Shown one piece after another: positions 42,756-51,596 of a stretch of DNA of 64,000 nucleotides. The stretch lies in NCBI GenBank assembly GCA_963801505.1, contig CAWDEY010000010.1, forward strand, positions 109,739-173,738, in the 5' to 3' direction. The position numbers and the translations under genes are program-made. Source of the stretch: JAOUFP01 sp963801505 (GTDB lineage: Bacteria > Nitrospirota > Thermodesulfovibrionia > Thermodesulfovibrionales > UBA6898). The notes beneath the pieces were generated by a model, which worked only from the letters and a program-made list of their open reading frames with translations, did not search any database and was not told the DNA's origin. The stretch's first letter is position 1. Every line of letters starts with the position of its first letter.

Positions 42756-44131
42756 TGAGCCTCCCAAGCACTTTTGCTCCGAGCTTCCAGACATCTCCGG
42801 CGCCGAGGGTGAGAAGGATGTCGCCTTTTTTAATCTCAGAGACAACATATTCTACAGCGCCTTCCCTGTCAGACCTGATAACGTCACACTGCCTTTCATT
42901 TCTGATTTTTCCGGCAAGGACATCTGAGGTTATTCCTTCAATCGGTTTCTCTCCTGCCGGGTATATATCGAGCAGCACCAGCACATCGGCATCTGCGAAG
43001 GCCCCGGCAAACACATCCATGAGGTCAGCGGTCCTCGTATATCTGTGGGGCTGGAATATCACAAAGAGTCTGCCTTTGTCCTTCAGATATTTTTTGTTTT
43101 CTGATGCTGCGGTCAAGGTCGCCCTTATCTCTGTCGGATGATGACCGTAATCGTCATATACCTTTATTCCACCGGCCTCTCCCTTGAATTCAAATCTCCT
43201 GTGTATACCGCTGAAGGACTTCAGCGCCTCCATTATCGAAGAGGCTTCCATCTTCAATTCACTCGCAACTCCTATACAGGCAAGCGCATTGAGCACATTA
43301 TGCAGGCCGGGGACCGGAAGAGAAAATCTTCCGATCATGTCTTTTTTATAGACCACATCAAAGCTGCTCGACATGAAGCCTCTTTCGATCTTAGCAGCAT
43401 AGATGTCGGCCTCATCCGAAAGCCCGTAGGTGATAAATCTTCTGTGGATAGACGGTATGAGTTCCCTGACCGTATCATTTTCCCAGCATACAAAGGCAGT
43501 CCCGTAAAAAGGTATCTTATTTATAAACGACAAAAAAGCGCTTTTCAGGCTTTGCATATCCTTAAAATAATCCATATGCTCCCTGTCAATGTTTGTCACA
43601 ACCGCGAGTGTAGGGGAAAGCTTCAGGAATGAACCGTCGCTCTCGTCAGCCTCAGCCACCAGAAACTGCTCCTTCCCCGAGTTTCGCATTGCTTCCTATG
43701 CCCTTGAGTTTGCCGCCTATGATGATCGTAGGGTCCAGGCCGCCCCTGCCCAGCACTGTAGCTATCAGGGAAGTTGTTGTTGTCTTGCCGTGCGATCCTG
43801 CAACCAGTATGCTGTATTTCAGACGGGCAAGCTCAGCAAGCATTTCCGCTCGCGGGATGACCGGAACGGACATCCGCTTTGCGGAGACCACCTCCGGATT
43901 ATCAGCGGACACAGCAGATGAAATGACCACAACATGGGCGCCCTCAATATTTTCCTGCCTGTGCCCTATATATACCTTAATTCCCATTGCAACCAGTCTT
44001 TTCGTTGTTTCAGACTCCCTGAGGTCGGAGCCTTTCACTTCATAACCCAGATTAAAAAGCACCTCTGCAATACCGGACATCCCGACACCGCCTATCCCAA
44101 CAAAATGTATCACCCTGTATTTTTCAAACAT
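42745..44131 (-). CDS. murC: UDP-N-acetylmuramate--L-alanine ligase MurC (frameshifted in this sequence)
   Basis: Two frames: 43652-44131 (HFVGIGGVGMSGIAEVL, VAGSHGKTTTTSLIA) and 42745-43689 (LVAEADESDGSFLKLSP to the C-terminal domain with DDYGHHPTEI). They join if one base is removed from the run of four C/G at 43675-43678, restoring KLGKEQFLVAEADESD. MurC adds the first amino acid of the stem peptide and is essential, so a consensus error is the likeliest cause. Six bp after murG, overlapping murB by 11 bp. Confidence 0.93.
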
Positions 44132-44137
44132 CTCCGA

Positions 44138-45259
44138 TCACCTTTTTTGCCGCCTTTTCACCGGATAATTCTTCATCAGGCTCAGTGCGATGTCAGCGAT
44201 CCTGTTGCTGGCATCGGGCCTTCCCAGGCCCCTGCTGGCCCTCTGCATCTCTTTTACTACCGGACCATTTTCAAGCATCTCCCGTATATGTTTAGCAAGC
44301 ACCTCTCCGTTCATTTCATTATCAAAAATAACGAAGGCCGCTCCCATCTCCCTGAGTTTGATCGCGTTGAATTCCTGGTGCCGTCCTGCTGAATACGGAT
44401 AAGGGACCAGGACAGATGGTTTGCCAAGCGCCGTAATCTCCGCAAGGGTTGTTGCGCCTGCCCGTGAAATGACCATATCCGCTACTGCATAGGCTTCAGC
44501 CATCTGGTAGATAAAGGGCGCCACGGTCCCTTTAAAACCGGACTTTCTGTAAGCATCGCGGACACTCTCATAATCCTTCTCACCTGTCTGGTGGAGGAAC
44601 TGGACCCTTTCCCTGAAATCACCGAGAAAATTCAGGGCAGAGACCATCGACCTGTTGATTGACTGCGCGCCGGAACTTCCCCCGAAGACAAATACGGTAA
44701 ACATGTCCTTATCAAGGGAAAAGAGTCTCACTGCTGCCTCGCGCTCTCCTCTGAGTATCTTCGGCCGTATGGGATTGCCGGTAAGAAACGCCTTGCCCAG
44801 GGGAAAGACAGAGAGACTCTCCTGGCATGTGACGCAGATCCGGTCCACAAATCGACTCAATATCCTGTTTGCAGTCCCCGGGACGGAATTCTGTTCGTGG
44901 ATCATCGTGGGGATGGATTTCAAATGGGCTATCAGCACAACAGCGCCTGAAGCGTATCCTCCGACCCCGATAACCAAGTCAGGCATGACCTCATTAAGTA
45001 TCCGGTTTGAATCCAGCAGCGAGAGGAATACCTTGGCTACGGACTTCACCTTCCTGAGAAACGACTTTCCGACTATGCCCTCTGCTCTGACAAACTTCAG
45101 CACATATCCTTCCCTTGGGAGCACCCTTGCCTCGATACCGTGCTCTGTCCCGACAAATACAATCGCGGTGCTGTTGTCCCTTTTTTTGAACTCCTCTGCA
45201 AGGGCCAGTCCTGGAAAGAGATGACCTCCTGTCCCGCCTCCTGCTATCATGACCTTCAC
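44138..45259 (-). CDS. murG: MurG, lipid II glycosyltransferase
   Basis: 373 residues, GT28 fold: GGGTGGHLFPGLALAEEF at the N-terminus, EQNSVPGTANRIL, and the UDP-GlcNAc site around VFGGSSGAQSIN, SRAGATTLAEI and PYPYSAGRHQEFNA. It transfers GlcNAc to lipid I on the inner membrane face. It overlaps ftsW by 4 bp. Confidence 0.97.
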   Translation of the reverse strand: MKVMIAGGGTGGHLFPGLALAEEFKKRDNSTAIVFVGTEHGIEARVLPREGYVLKFVRAEGIVGKSFLRKVKSVAKVFLSLLDSNRILNEVMPDLVIGVGGYASGAVVLIAHLKSIPTMIHEQNSVPGTANRILSRFVDRICVTCQESLSVFPLGKAFLTGNPIRPKILRGEREAAVRLFSLDKDMFTVFVFGGSSGAQSINRSMVSALNFLGDFRERVQFLHQTGEKDYESVRDAYRKSGFKGTVAPFIYQMAEAYAVADMVISRAGATTLAEITALGKPSVLVPYPYSAGRHQEFNAIKLREMGAAFVIFDNEMNGEVLAKHIREMLENGPVVKEMQRASRGLGRPDASNRIADIALSLMKNYPVKRRQKR

Positions 45260-46458
45260 CGATACCCCTTCCTGCCATAAATATTTCTTTTCGCAGTCTT
45301 TTTTGCGATGAGAAGACTGTTGTCCTGAACAATCACATCATCGTCTCCCTTTGATATCCTCAGGAGCAATCCTATGACAGCCATATTCACCAGCAAAGCT
45401 GAACCTCCGTAGCTCATAAACGGCAGGGGGAGTCCTTTTGTGGGGACCATCCCTGTGACAACGGCAAAATTTATAAGCGCCTGTATCGATATCATCATGG
45501 TCAGCCCGTAAGCCAGGTAATAATTGAAACTGTCTTTGGACCTGTTGGCAACTGTAATGCCCCTTAAAAACAGCGCCAGAAATAGCACTATGACAAGCGT
45601 TGCGCCGATTAAACCAAGTTCCTCCCCGACAAGACAAAAGATAAAATCAGTATGCGAGGCCGGCAGAAATGACAGTTTCTGTTTTGATTCCCCCAGCCCC
45701 AGTCCTGTAAGCCCTCCGCTTCCTATAGAGATAAAAGACTGTATGAGCTGAAAACCGCTGCCCTGGGGGTCCTTCCATGGATCAAGGAAGGAGGTAATCC
45801 GCCTGAGGCGATACGGCTCCATAACAAGCTTTATTATGACAGGTATAGCAAGCACCAAAACAGATGCAAGATATTTCAGACTCATTCCGGAGATAAAAAG
45901 CATCCCGAAGGTCAGCAGGCCAAGACTCATTGTCGCGCCAAAATCAGGCTGTTTAAGAAAAACGCCCTGAAAAACAGCCATTATGAGCACAGGTTTTACA
46001 AAAGACCTGAAATTCTCCGTGCTGTAATCCGCAGCTGACATGTATTTTGCAAGGAAGACGACCATGGCGAGTTTCACGAGCTCGGATGGCTGGAAGGTCG
46101 TCGGCCATAATCTTATCCATCTCCTTGCGCCGCCTGCGGTCACCCCGATATAGGGTAGAAAGACAAGCAGCAGGAGGATGAATGAAAATATGAGCAGAGG
46201 CACCGATATCTTTTTCAAAAAGGACGGTTTCAGCCTGTAAGCTATCAGCATGGCAACAGTCCCAATGACCACGGTAAACATATGTCTTTTGAAATAGTAG
46301 AATTCACTTATCTTCTTTTTTGCAAGGAGCGGAGTGACCACAGCAGTTGAGCTGTATATCATAAGCGCCCCAAAGGCCAGCATCACAAGCATGATAAAAA
46401 GCAGGACCTTGTCATAAGTCATGGCAACAGGAATCTTCATCCCCTGGCTGTTATGCAT
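45256..46458 (-). CDS. ftsW: FtsW, SEDS peptidoglycan polymerase
   Basis: 400 residues with about 10 membrane helices. SEDS motifs: GGARRWIRLWPTTFQPSELVKL and the C-terminal GMVPTKGLPLPFMSYGGSALL. It works with FtsI to polymerise septal glycan. ATG 46458 is favoured by AAGGA five bases upstream. It overlaps murD by 8 bp. Confidence 0.96.
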   Translation of the reverse strand: MHNSQGMKIPVAMTYDKVLLFIMLVMLAFGALMIYSSTAVVTPLLAKKKISEFYYFKRHMFTVVIGTVAMLIAYRLKPSFLKKISVPLLIFSFILLLLVFLPYIGVTAGGARRWIRLWPTTFQPSELVKLAMVVFLAKYMSAADYSTENFRSFVKPVLIMAVFQGVFLKQPDFGATMSLGLLTFGMLFISGMSLKYLASVLVLAIPVIIKLVMEPYRLRRITSFLDPWKDPQGSGFQLIQSFISIGSGGLTGLGLGESKQKLSFLPASHTDFIFCLVGEELGLIGATLVIVLFLALFLRGITVANRSKDSFNYYLAYGLTMMISIQALINFAVVTGMVPTKGLPLPFMSYGGSALLVNMAVIGLLLRISKGDDDVIVQDNSLLIAKKTAKRNIYGRKGYR

Positions 46459-47962
46459 TGCTGTCCTTTAACTCCATAACTAATTTTTTGAATTGTCTTC
46501 CCCTGTCTTCATAATCCCTGAACATATCAAAACTCGCACAGGCAGGAGACAGAAGTACCACATCTCCTTTTTTCGCCATCTTGCGGGACATCGTAACAGC
46601 CTCCGCCAGATCTTTGGCCATCAGCGTGTCTGTCACATCTCCCAGCGCATCTTTTATCTTGGCCGAGGCCTCTCCTATAAGGATGACCGCCCTTACCTTT
46701 TGAGAGACCAGCTCCCTGAGCACTGAAAAATCACCGGCCTTGTCCCTTCCACCTGCTATGAGGACCACTGGCTCAGGGAAACTTTCTACGGACTTCACTA
46801 CAGCGCCCACATTGGTGCCCTTGGAGTCATTGATATATTTGACTCCGTCAAGTTCCCTTACCAGTTCCAGCCTGTGCTCCAGACCCTTAAATTCCTTCAG
46901 ACTTCCTGCAACAGCCTCAAGGGAACAGCCTGCAAGGAGGGCCATGGCCGAGGCAGCCATCGCATTTTCCAGGTTATGGACACCCTTTATCCTGATTTCA
47001 TCGGCCTTGATGAGGCATGTATTGCACGATATATCAGGCATATTGCAGTAGACCTTTCCATCTTTATAATAGAGGCCCTCGACTTCCCTGTTGCGGCTGA
47101 AAAAATAGACCTTCGGTCTCTCAGTCTTTCCCTCTCTGAAATGCAGATTGTAAAGCTCGGACACCTCAGGATCATCAGCGTTCAATACAAGGAAGTCGCT
47201 GTCTTGCTGGTTCCGGTATATAGCGGCCTTTGCATCACGGTATTCTGTCATGCAATGGTATCTGTCCAGATGATCAGGGGTAATATTGAGTATAGAGGCT
47301 ATGTGGGGCCTGAAGCTGTCAATAGCTTCGAGCTGAAAGCTCGAAACCTCTACAACAAAAAAGTCAGGCAATGAGGGATGAGGGATGAAGGATGAGCCTT
47401 CTCCCTTACTAATTGCTCGTTGCTCGTTACTCATTGCTATTTTAAATATCTCCTCTGTCAGCGCATTCCCGATATTACCTCCGAAAATTGTACTGAAGCC
47501 CGCCTTCTTCATCATATGGTCCAGCAGGGTCGTAGTGGTCGATTTTCCATTGCTGCCTGTAACAGCCAGAAAAGGGATCGGGGATTGGGGATTGGGGATT
47601 GACGTCGTGTCTCTCACTAACCCCTGGTCACTAACCCCTAACCCCTGAATTATCCGATAGGCCAGTTCCAGTTCGCCTATAACCGGTATTCCCATTGCCT
47701 TTGCAGAGGCAATGGGCCTGATTTCAAGAGGCACTCCAGGGCTTACCACGATCAGGTCGGCAGCAGTAAACATTTCTTCCGGATGACTTCCCAGCGCAAG
47801 CTTGACTGATGGTAACAGTTCCTTGACCATGTCAATCAGCTCGACTTCAGGCCTTTTGTCAGTGACCGTGACCTCAGCTCCCATAAGAGACAAAAGTCTT
47901 GCTGCGCCTGCACCGCTGCGCGCAAGCCCTACAACCGTTATTTTTTTACCCTTTATCTCCAT
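46451..47962 (-). CDS. murD: UDP-N-acetylmuramoylalanine--D-glutamate ligase MurD
   Basis: 503 residues, longer than the usual 440-460. N-terminal GLARSGAGAARLL, ATP site GSNGKSTTTTLL, DHLDRY and the C-terminal domain HRLELVRELDGVKYINDSKGTN. Two low-complexity insertions explain the extra length: DTTSIPNPQSPIPF just before the P-loop (47576-47648) and MSNEQRAISKGEGSSF in the central domain (47365-47445). Both come from palindromic repeats and lie in loops. It adds D-Glu to UDP-MurNAc-L-Ala. Confidence 0.95.
   Translation of the reverse strand: MEIKGKKITVVGLARSGAGAARLLSLMGAEVTVTDKRPEVELIDMVKELLPSVKLALGSHPEEMFTAADLIVVSPGVPLEIRPIASAKAMGIPVIGELELAYRIIQGLGVSDQGLVRDTTSIPNPQSPIPFLAVTGSNGKSTTTTLLDHMMKKAGFSTIFGGNIGNALTEEIFKIAMSNEQRAISKGEGSSFIPHPSLPDFFVVEVSSFQLEAIDSFRPHIASILNITPDHLDRYHCMTEYRDAKAAIYRNQQDSDFLVLNADDPEVSELYNLHFREGKTERPKVYFFSRNREVEGLYYKDGKVYCNMPDISCNTCLIKADEIRIKGVHNLENAMAASAMALLAGCSLEAVAGSLKEFKGLEHRLELVRELDGVKYINDSKGTNVGAVVKSVESFPEPVVLIAGGRDKAGDFSVLRELVSQKVRAVILIGEASAKIKDALGDVTDTLMAKDLAEAVTMSRKMAKKGDVVLLSPACASFDMFRDYEDRGRQFKKLVMELKDSNA
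47365..47445. repeat. Short palindromic repeat inserted in murD (SNEQ type)
   Basis: GGGATGAGGGATGAAGGATGAG faces AATTGCTCGTTGCTCGTTACTCATTGC; the arms are roughly complementary. The same unit type is present in ddl and upstream of the dacA mature region. Confidence 0.6.
47576..47648. repeat. GGGGATTG repeat inserted in murD
   Basis: Three tandem GGGGATTG units face three CTAACCCC-like units. In frame it codes a Pro/Ser/Asn-rich loop on the minus strand. Confidence 0.6.
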
Positions 47963-49127
47963 CGTTACCTTTTTGGGCTATGTTCGTATTTTTTGATTTT
48001 TCGATCTTTGCAATGCTCTTTCTGCTTTTTTTATGTCCTGCCAACTGCTTATTTTTCTTAACTTTATTCCCGGCTGTAACCACCCGATGCTTCTTTTTTG
48101 TCACTTTACTTCCAGCTGAAGCAACCTGCTGATACTTTTTCATTTTATGGCCTCTATGGTGCTTTTTGTCCACCCTGACAGCAGTTTTTTGAGTATATGC
48201 TGCATTGGTCAGGTTTGCAGCGTCATAGTCTGCCCGGCTCAAATACACAACCGGCTCTTCATTATTACTCAGGACCTTTGACCCGACCCCCATCAAGACC
48301 TCTGTCTCTTTCCAAAGCAGCTCCCTTCGCGGACTGCCAAGCAGTGCAACTATAAGGGTCTCGTCACCCTTCTCCCCGGCGCAGACAAAACAGTGTCTTG
48401 CCTTGTTCGTATAGCCCGTCTTACCTCCTAAAACGTCCTCGTCAGACCACAAAAGCTTGTTGGTGTTCTTTATAAACATTGTTTTGCCTGCCTCGGTCGC
48501 AATCTCGGTGATCCTTGTTCCGAGTATCTCTTTGAGCACAGGATATTTGATCGCCTGCCTCATTATTTTTGCCAGGTCATATGCTGTTATATACTGCCCT
48601 TCCCCAGGCAGGCCGTTTGCGTTAATATAATGTGTATTATTCGCTCCTATGGCCAGGGCCTTCATATTCATCAAAGAAACAAATTCCTCTACAGATCCCG
48701 CTACCCCTTCGGCAAGGGCCACTGCCGCATCATTGGCGGATTTCATAAGCGCCGCATACAGCAGTGTCTCGATAGTGACTTTATCGCCTGCCTTGAGCCC
48801 TGCCCTTGTCGGGGGAGCGCTGGCAGCCCTCCTGCTAACTGTAACCACATCCGTGAGCTTCGCCTTTTCTATAACTACCAGGGCTGTCATCAATTTGGTA
48901 GTACTTGCAGGCAGCAGTCTCAACTCGGGATTTTTTGCATAGAGTACCCTTCCTGTTGCAGCATCCATCACCACGGCGGCCCTTGACTGTATTTCATCCG
49001 CATAAGCGACAGTGAATAGTGAATAGTGAATGGTAAATAGTGAAAAAAACAAAAGAATATATTTTAAATGTTTTAGTCTTAACTCATTACTCATCACTCG
49101 TAACTCATCACTGTTTTTCATAATCAC
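47946..49127 (-). CDS. D-alanyl-D-alanine carboxypeptidase (PBP5/DacA type) within the dcw cluster
   Basis: 393 residues. Penicillin-binding motifs: SxxK in PASTTKLMTAL, SxN in SANDAAVAL and KTG in GGKTGYTNKARHCF. It trims the terminal D-Ala of stem peptides. The N-terminus carries extra repeat-derived residues (SDELRVMSNELRL) before the signal peptide, and the C-terminus is a long Lys/His-rich tail (about 90 residues) in place of a PBP5 amphipathic anchor. It overlaps murD by 17 bp and mraY by 4 bp. A close paralog lies at 58640. Confidence 0.93.
   Translation of the reverse strand: MIMKNSDELRVMSNELRLKHLKYILLFFSLFTIHYSLFTVAYADEIQSRAAVVMDAATGRVLYAKNPELRLLPASTTKLMTALVVIEKAKLTDVVTVSRRAASAPPTRAGLKAGDKVTIETLLYAALMKSANDAAVALAEGVAGSVEEFVSLMNMKALAIGANNTHYINANGLPGEGQYITAYDLAKIMRQAIKYPVLKEILGTRITEIATEAGKTMFIKNTNKLLWSDEDVLGGKTGYTNKARHCFVCAGEKGDETLIVALLGSPRRELLWKETEVLMGVGSKVLSNNEEPVVYLSRADYDAANLTNAAYTQKTAVRVDKKHHRGHKMKKYQQVASAGSKVTKKKHRVVTAGNKVKKNKQLAGHKKSRKSIAKIEKSKNTNIAQKGNDGDKG
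49008..49115. repeat. Short palindromic repeat at the dacA signal-peptide region
   Basis: AGTGAATAGTGAATAGTGAA units and, further on, ACTCATTACTCATCACTCG units flank the code for the hydrophobic signal segment, giving SNELRVMSNE-like and FTIHYSLFT residues in frame. Confidence 0.55.
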
Positions 49128-50206
49128 CTCAATTTCAGTGTCGCCAGACTCAGCAACGCAAGCATTATACCTACAATCCAGAACCTTACTATGACCTTTG
49201 ATTCATGCCATCCCTTGAGTTCAAAGTGATGGTGTATAGGCGCCATTTTGAATATCCTCTTGCCGGTCAGCTTGAAAGAAGCTACCTGAAAGACTACAGA
49301 GAAGGTCTCGATAACAAAGATACCCCCTACTATCGCAAGCACGATCTCGTGCTTTGTTATGATGGCCAAAGTCCCGAGAGCCCCACCGAGACTCAATGAC
49401 CCTACATCTCCCATAAAGACTTCAGCAGGATATGAGTTAAACCAGAGGAACCCCAGGGAAGCCCCAAGCATCGCCCCGCAAAAGACTGTGAGCTCCCCTG
49501 TGCCCGGCAGATAAAGGACCTGGAGGTATTGGGCGAATTTTGCATTCCCCGAAATATAAACAAGTATCATATTTGCCAGAGAGGCTACACCTACCAGCCC
49601 TATGGCAAGTCCGTCAATACCGTCGGTCAGGTTCACGGCGTTCGACGAGCCGACTATAACGAGGACTGAAAACGGAATATAGAACCAGCCGAGTTCCAAA
49701 AGCCATCGTTTGAAAAAAGGCACGCTAAGGACAGACCTGAAAGGGTCATTAGGGTTTATGTAAAGCACAACGCCAATCATGAGCGCAAGCAGTATCTGTG
49801 CGCCGAATTTGTACCAGGCGCGAAGCCCTTTGGGATTTTTTCTGATCACCTTGAGGTAATCATCCAGAAGGCCTATTCCGCCATAGCCGACGAGGGACAG
49901 GACCATTATCCATATATATGTGTTTTGAAGGTCACCCCACATCAGCATTGACAGCAGGATGCAGAGTATTACTATTATGCCGCCCATGGTCGGGGTCCCT
50001 GTTTTCTTGAGATGGGTCTGAGGTCCGTCATCACGTATCTGCTGGGTAATGCTTATCTTCTTAAGCCAGTTTATGACCCTCGGGCCGATGAAAAGCGACA
50101 GCAGCATTGCGGATATGACTGCCAGCGCGGCCCTGAACGTTATATACCTGAAAACATTCATCGGAGAAAAGATGTCGTGCAGACCGTATAAAATCCTATA
50201 GAGCAT
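49124..50206 (-). CDS. mraY: MraY, phospho-MurNAc-pentapeptide transferase
   Basis: About 360 residues from ATG 50206 (GAGGGG upstream; an earlier TTG at 50221 is less likely). Ten membrane helices with TPTMGGI, the catalytic DDYLKV and NLTDGIDGLA motifs, MGDVGSLSLGG and HHHFELKGW. It makes lipid I on the membrane. Overlaps murF by 11 bp and dacA by 4 bp. Confidence 0.97.
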   Translation of the reverse strand: MLYRILYGLHDIFSPMNVFRYITFRAALAVISAMLLSLFIGPRVINWLKKISITQQIRDDGPQTHLKKTGTPTMGGIIVILCILLSMLMWGDLQNTYIWIMVLSLVGYGGIGLLDDYLKVIRKNPKGLRAWYKFGAQILLALMIGVVLYINPNDPFRSVLSVPFFKRWLLELGWFYIPFSVLVIVGSSNAVNLTDGIDGLAIGLVGVASLANMILVYISGNAKFAQYLQVLYLPGTGELTVFCGAMLGASLGFLWFNSYPAEVFMGDVGSLSLGGALGTLAIITKHEIVLAIVGGIFVIETFSVVFQVASFKLTGKRIFKMAPIHHHFELKGWHESKVIVRFWIVGIMLALLSLATLKLR

Positions 50207-51569
50207 TCTTCCCCTCTTCAATGCCTGCAGTGCCCTCTTTCGGAAGTACTTTTTCCATACGCATGCCCCTGGAGCCTTTTATTAGAATCGCATCTCCCTG
50301 ACGACATATGCTTAACAAGACGGAACGCGCGTTGTCTGAATTTTCTGCCTTGTAACAGGCCCCTTTAAATTCCTCTGCCGCCTTGCCCATCTCAGGTCCT
50401 ACAGCCACCAGGACTTCTATCTTCAGATCAGAAGCCAGCCTCGCCAGTTTCTTATGCGCCTCCTGTGCATAACCGCCGAGTTCAAGCATATCGCCAAGTA
50501 CAGCTATTGTTCTTTTCCTCTTCAATCTGACCAGTTCCTTCAGGGCCTCCTCCATGGAAGCAGGGTTGGCATTATAGACATCGTTTATTACAAGGGACCC
50601 GAGCATCTCCAATATCTCCAGTCTCATCGGCACCCCTCCGAAAGACTCCAGACCGTTTTTAATGTCCTCTGGTCCAATACCCAGCGCATCTGCTGCAGAG
50701 GCTGCTGCAAGGGCATTGTATATATTGAACATCCCGGACAACTGAAGATTAACAGCTACCCTCCTTTTGTCCGAAAAGCAGAGTTTGAAACCCGACCCCC
50801 TTGTACCAAGCATAATGTCCTTTGCATAGACATCAGCAGTATTTTTTATGCCATAGGTAATCAACCTGCCGTTATAATTTTTTGCCCCTTCAAGCAAGAA
50901 GGCGTCATCGGCGTTTATTGATACGCCTTTGGCATAAGCAAGTATCTCCAGATCAGTGTCCCTGACAGCCTCGAGGCTGCCGAAGCCCTCAAGGTGCGCA
51001 GGCCCCACATTTGTTACGACCGAAAAATCCGGGAGGGCTATTTCGCAAAGCTCTTTGATATCTCCTCTCCGGTTAGACCCCATCTCAAGCACCATAACGT
51101 CCTCATCGCCCTCCATTCTTGCAAGGCATAAGGGCAGTCCTATATGATTGTTCAGGTTTCCTGTCGTCTTAAGCACCTTATGATGTTGTCCGAAGATAGA
51201 GGAAAGAAGTTCCTTTGTGGTTGTCTTGCCGTTTGTCCCGGTCACACCGATGACCGGCAAGGCCATTCTTGATCTGAGATAACGTGCCAGGGCCTGAAGC
51301 GCGGCAAGGGCATTTTGCACAATGATTATTGTTTTGTCAGCGGGAAGTTCCGCAGGAGAAGACTGGACAAGGGCTCCGGAGCCGTTTATCAACGCAGGGA
51401 CGATAAAATCATGACCGTCGAAATTATCACCCTTCAGGGCCACAAAGAGCTCTCCCTCGCGGATACTTCTCGAATCAATAGAAATACCCGTAAATTTTTC
51501 TACTGCTCCGGAGAGCACCTTGCCCCCGGTAGCCTGCACTATATCTTCAAGCTTCAATAGCCCCATCAT
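50196..51569 (-). CDS. murF: MurF, UDP-MurNAc-tripeptide--D-Ala-D-Ala ligase
   Basis: 457 residues: SIDSRSIREGELFVAL in the N-terminal domain, ATP site GTNGKTTTKELL, the MGSNRRGDI motif typical of MurF, and the C-terminal domain NDVYNANPASMEEAL. It completes the pentapeptide with the dipeptide made by Ddl. Confidence 0.96.
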   Translation of the reverse strand: MMGLLKLEDIVQATGGKVLSGAVEKFTGISIDSRSIREGELFVALKGDNFDGHDFIVPALINGSGALVQSSPAELPADKTIIIVQNALAALQALARYLRSRMALPVIGVTGTNGKTTTKELLSSIFGQHHKVLKTTGNLNNHIGLPLCLARMEGDEDVMVLEMGSNRRGDIKELCEIALPDFSVVTNVGPAHLEGFGSLEAVRDTDLEILAYAKGVSINADDAFLLEGAKNYNGRLITYGIKNTADVYAKDIMLGTRGSGFKLCFSDKRRVAVNLQLSGMFNIYNALAAASAADALGIGPEDIKNGLESFGGVPMRLEILEMLGSLVINDVYNANPASMEEALKELVRLKRKRTIAVLGDMLELGGYAQEAHKKLARLASDLKIEVLVAVGPEMGKAAEEFKGACYKAENSDNARSVLLSICRQGDAILIKGSRGMRMEKVLPKEGTAGIEEGKNAL

Positions 51570-51596
51570 CTCTTCTAATGTTGATGCGAAAACAAC

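Noticed and set aside
41375..47648. Possible CRISPR-like arrays from the TGATGAG and GGGGATTG tandem units
   Set aside because: Units are only 7-8 bp, have no spacers, are translated in frame and no cas gene is present.
47899..49000. Long plus-strand frames opposite dacA and murD
   Set aside because: Shadows of the strongly supported minus-strand genes; no independent start signals or domains.
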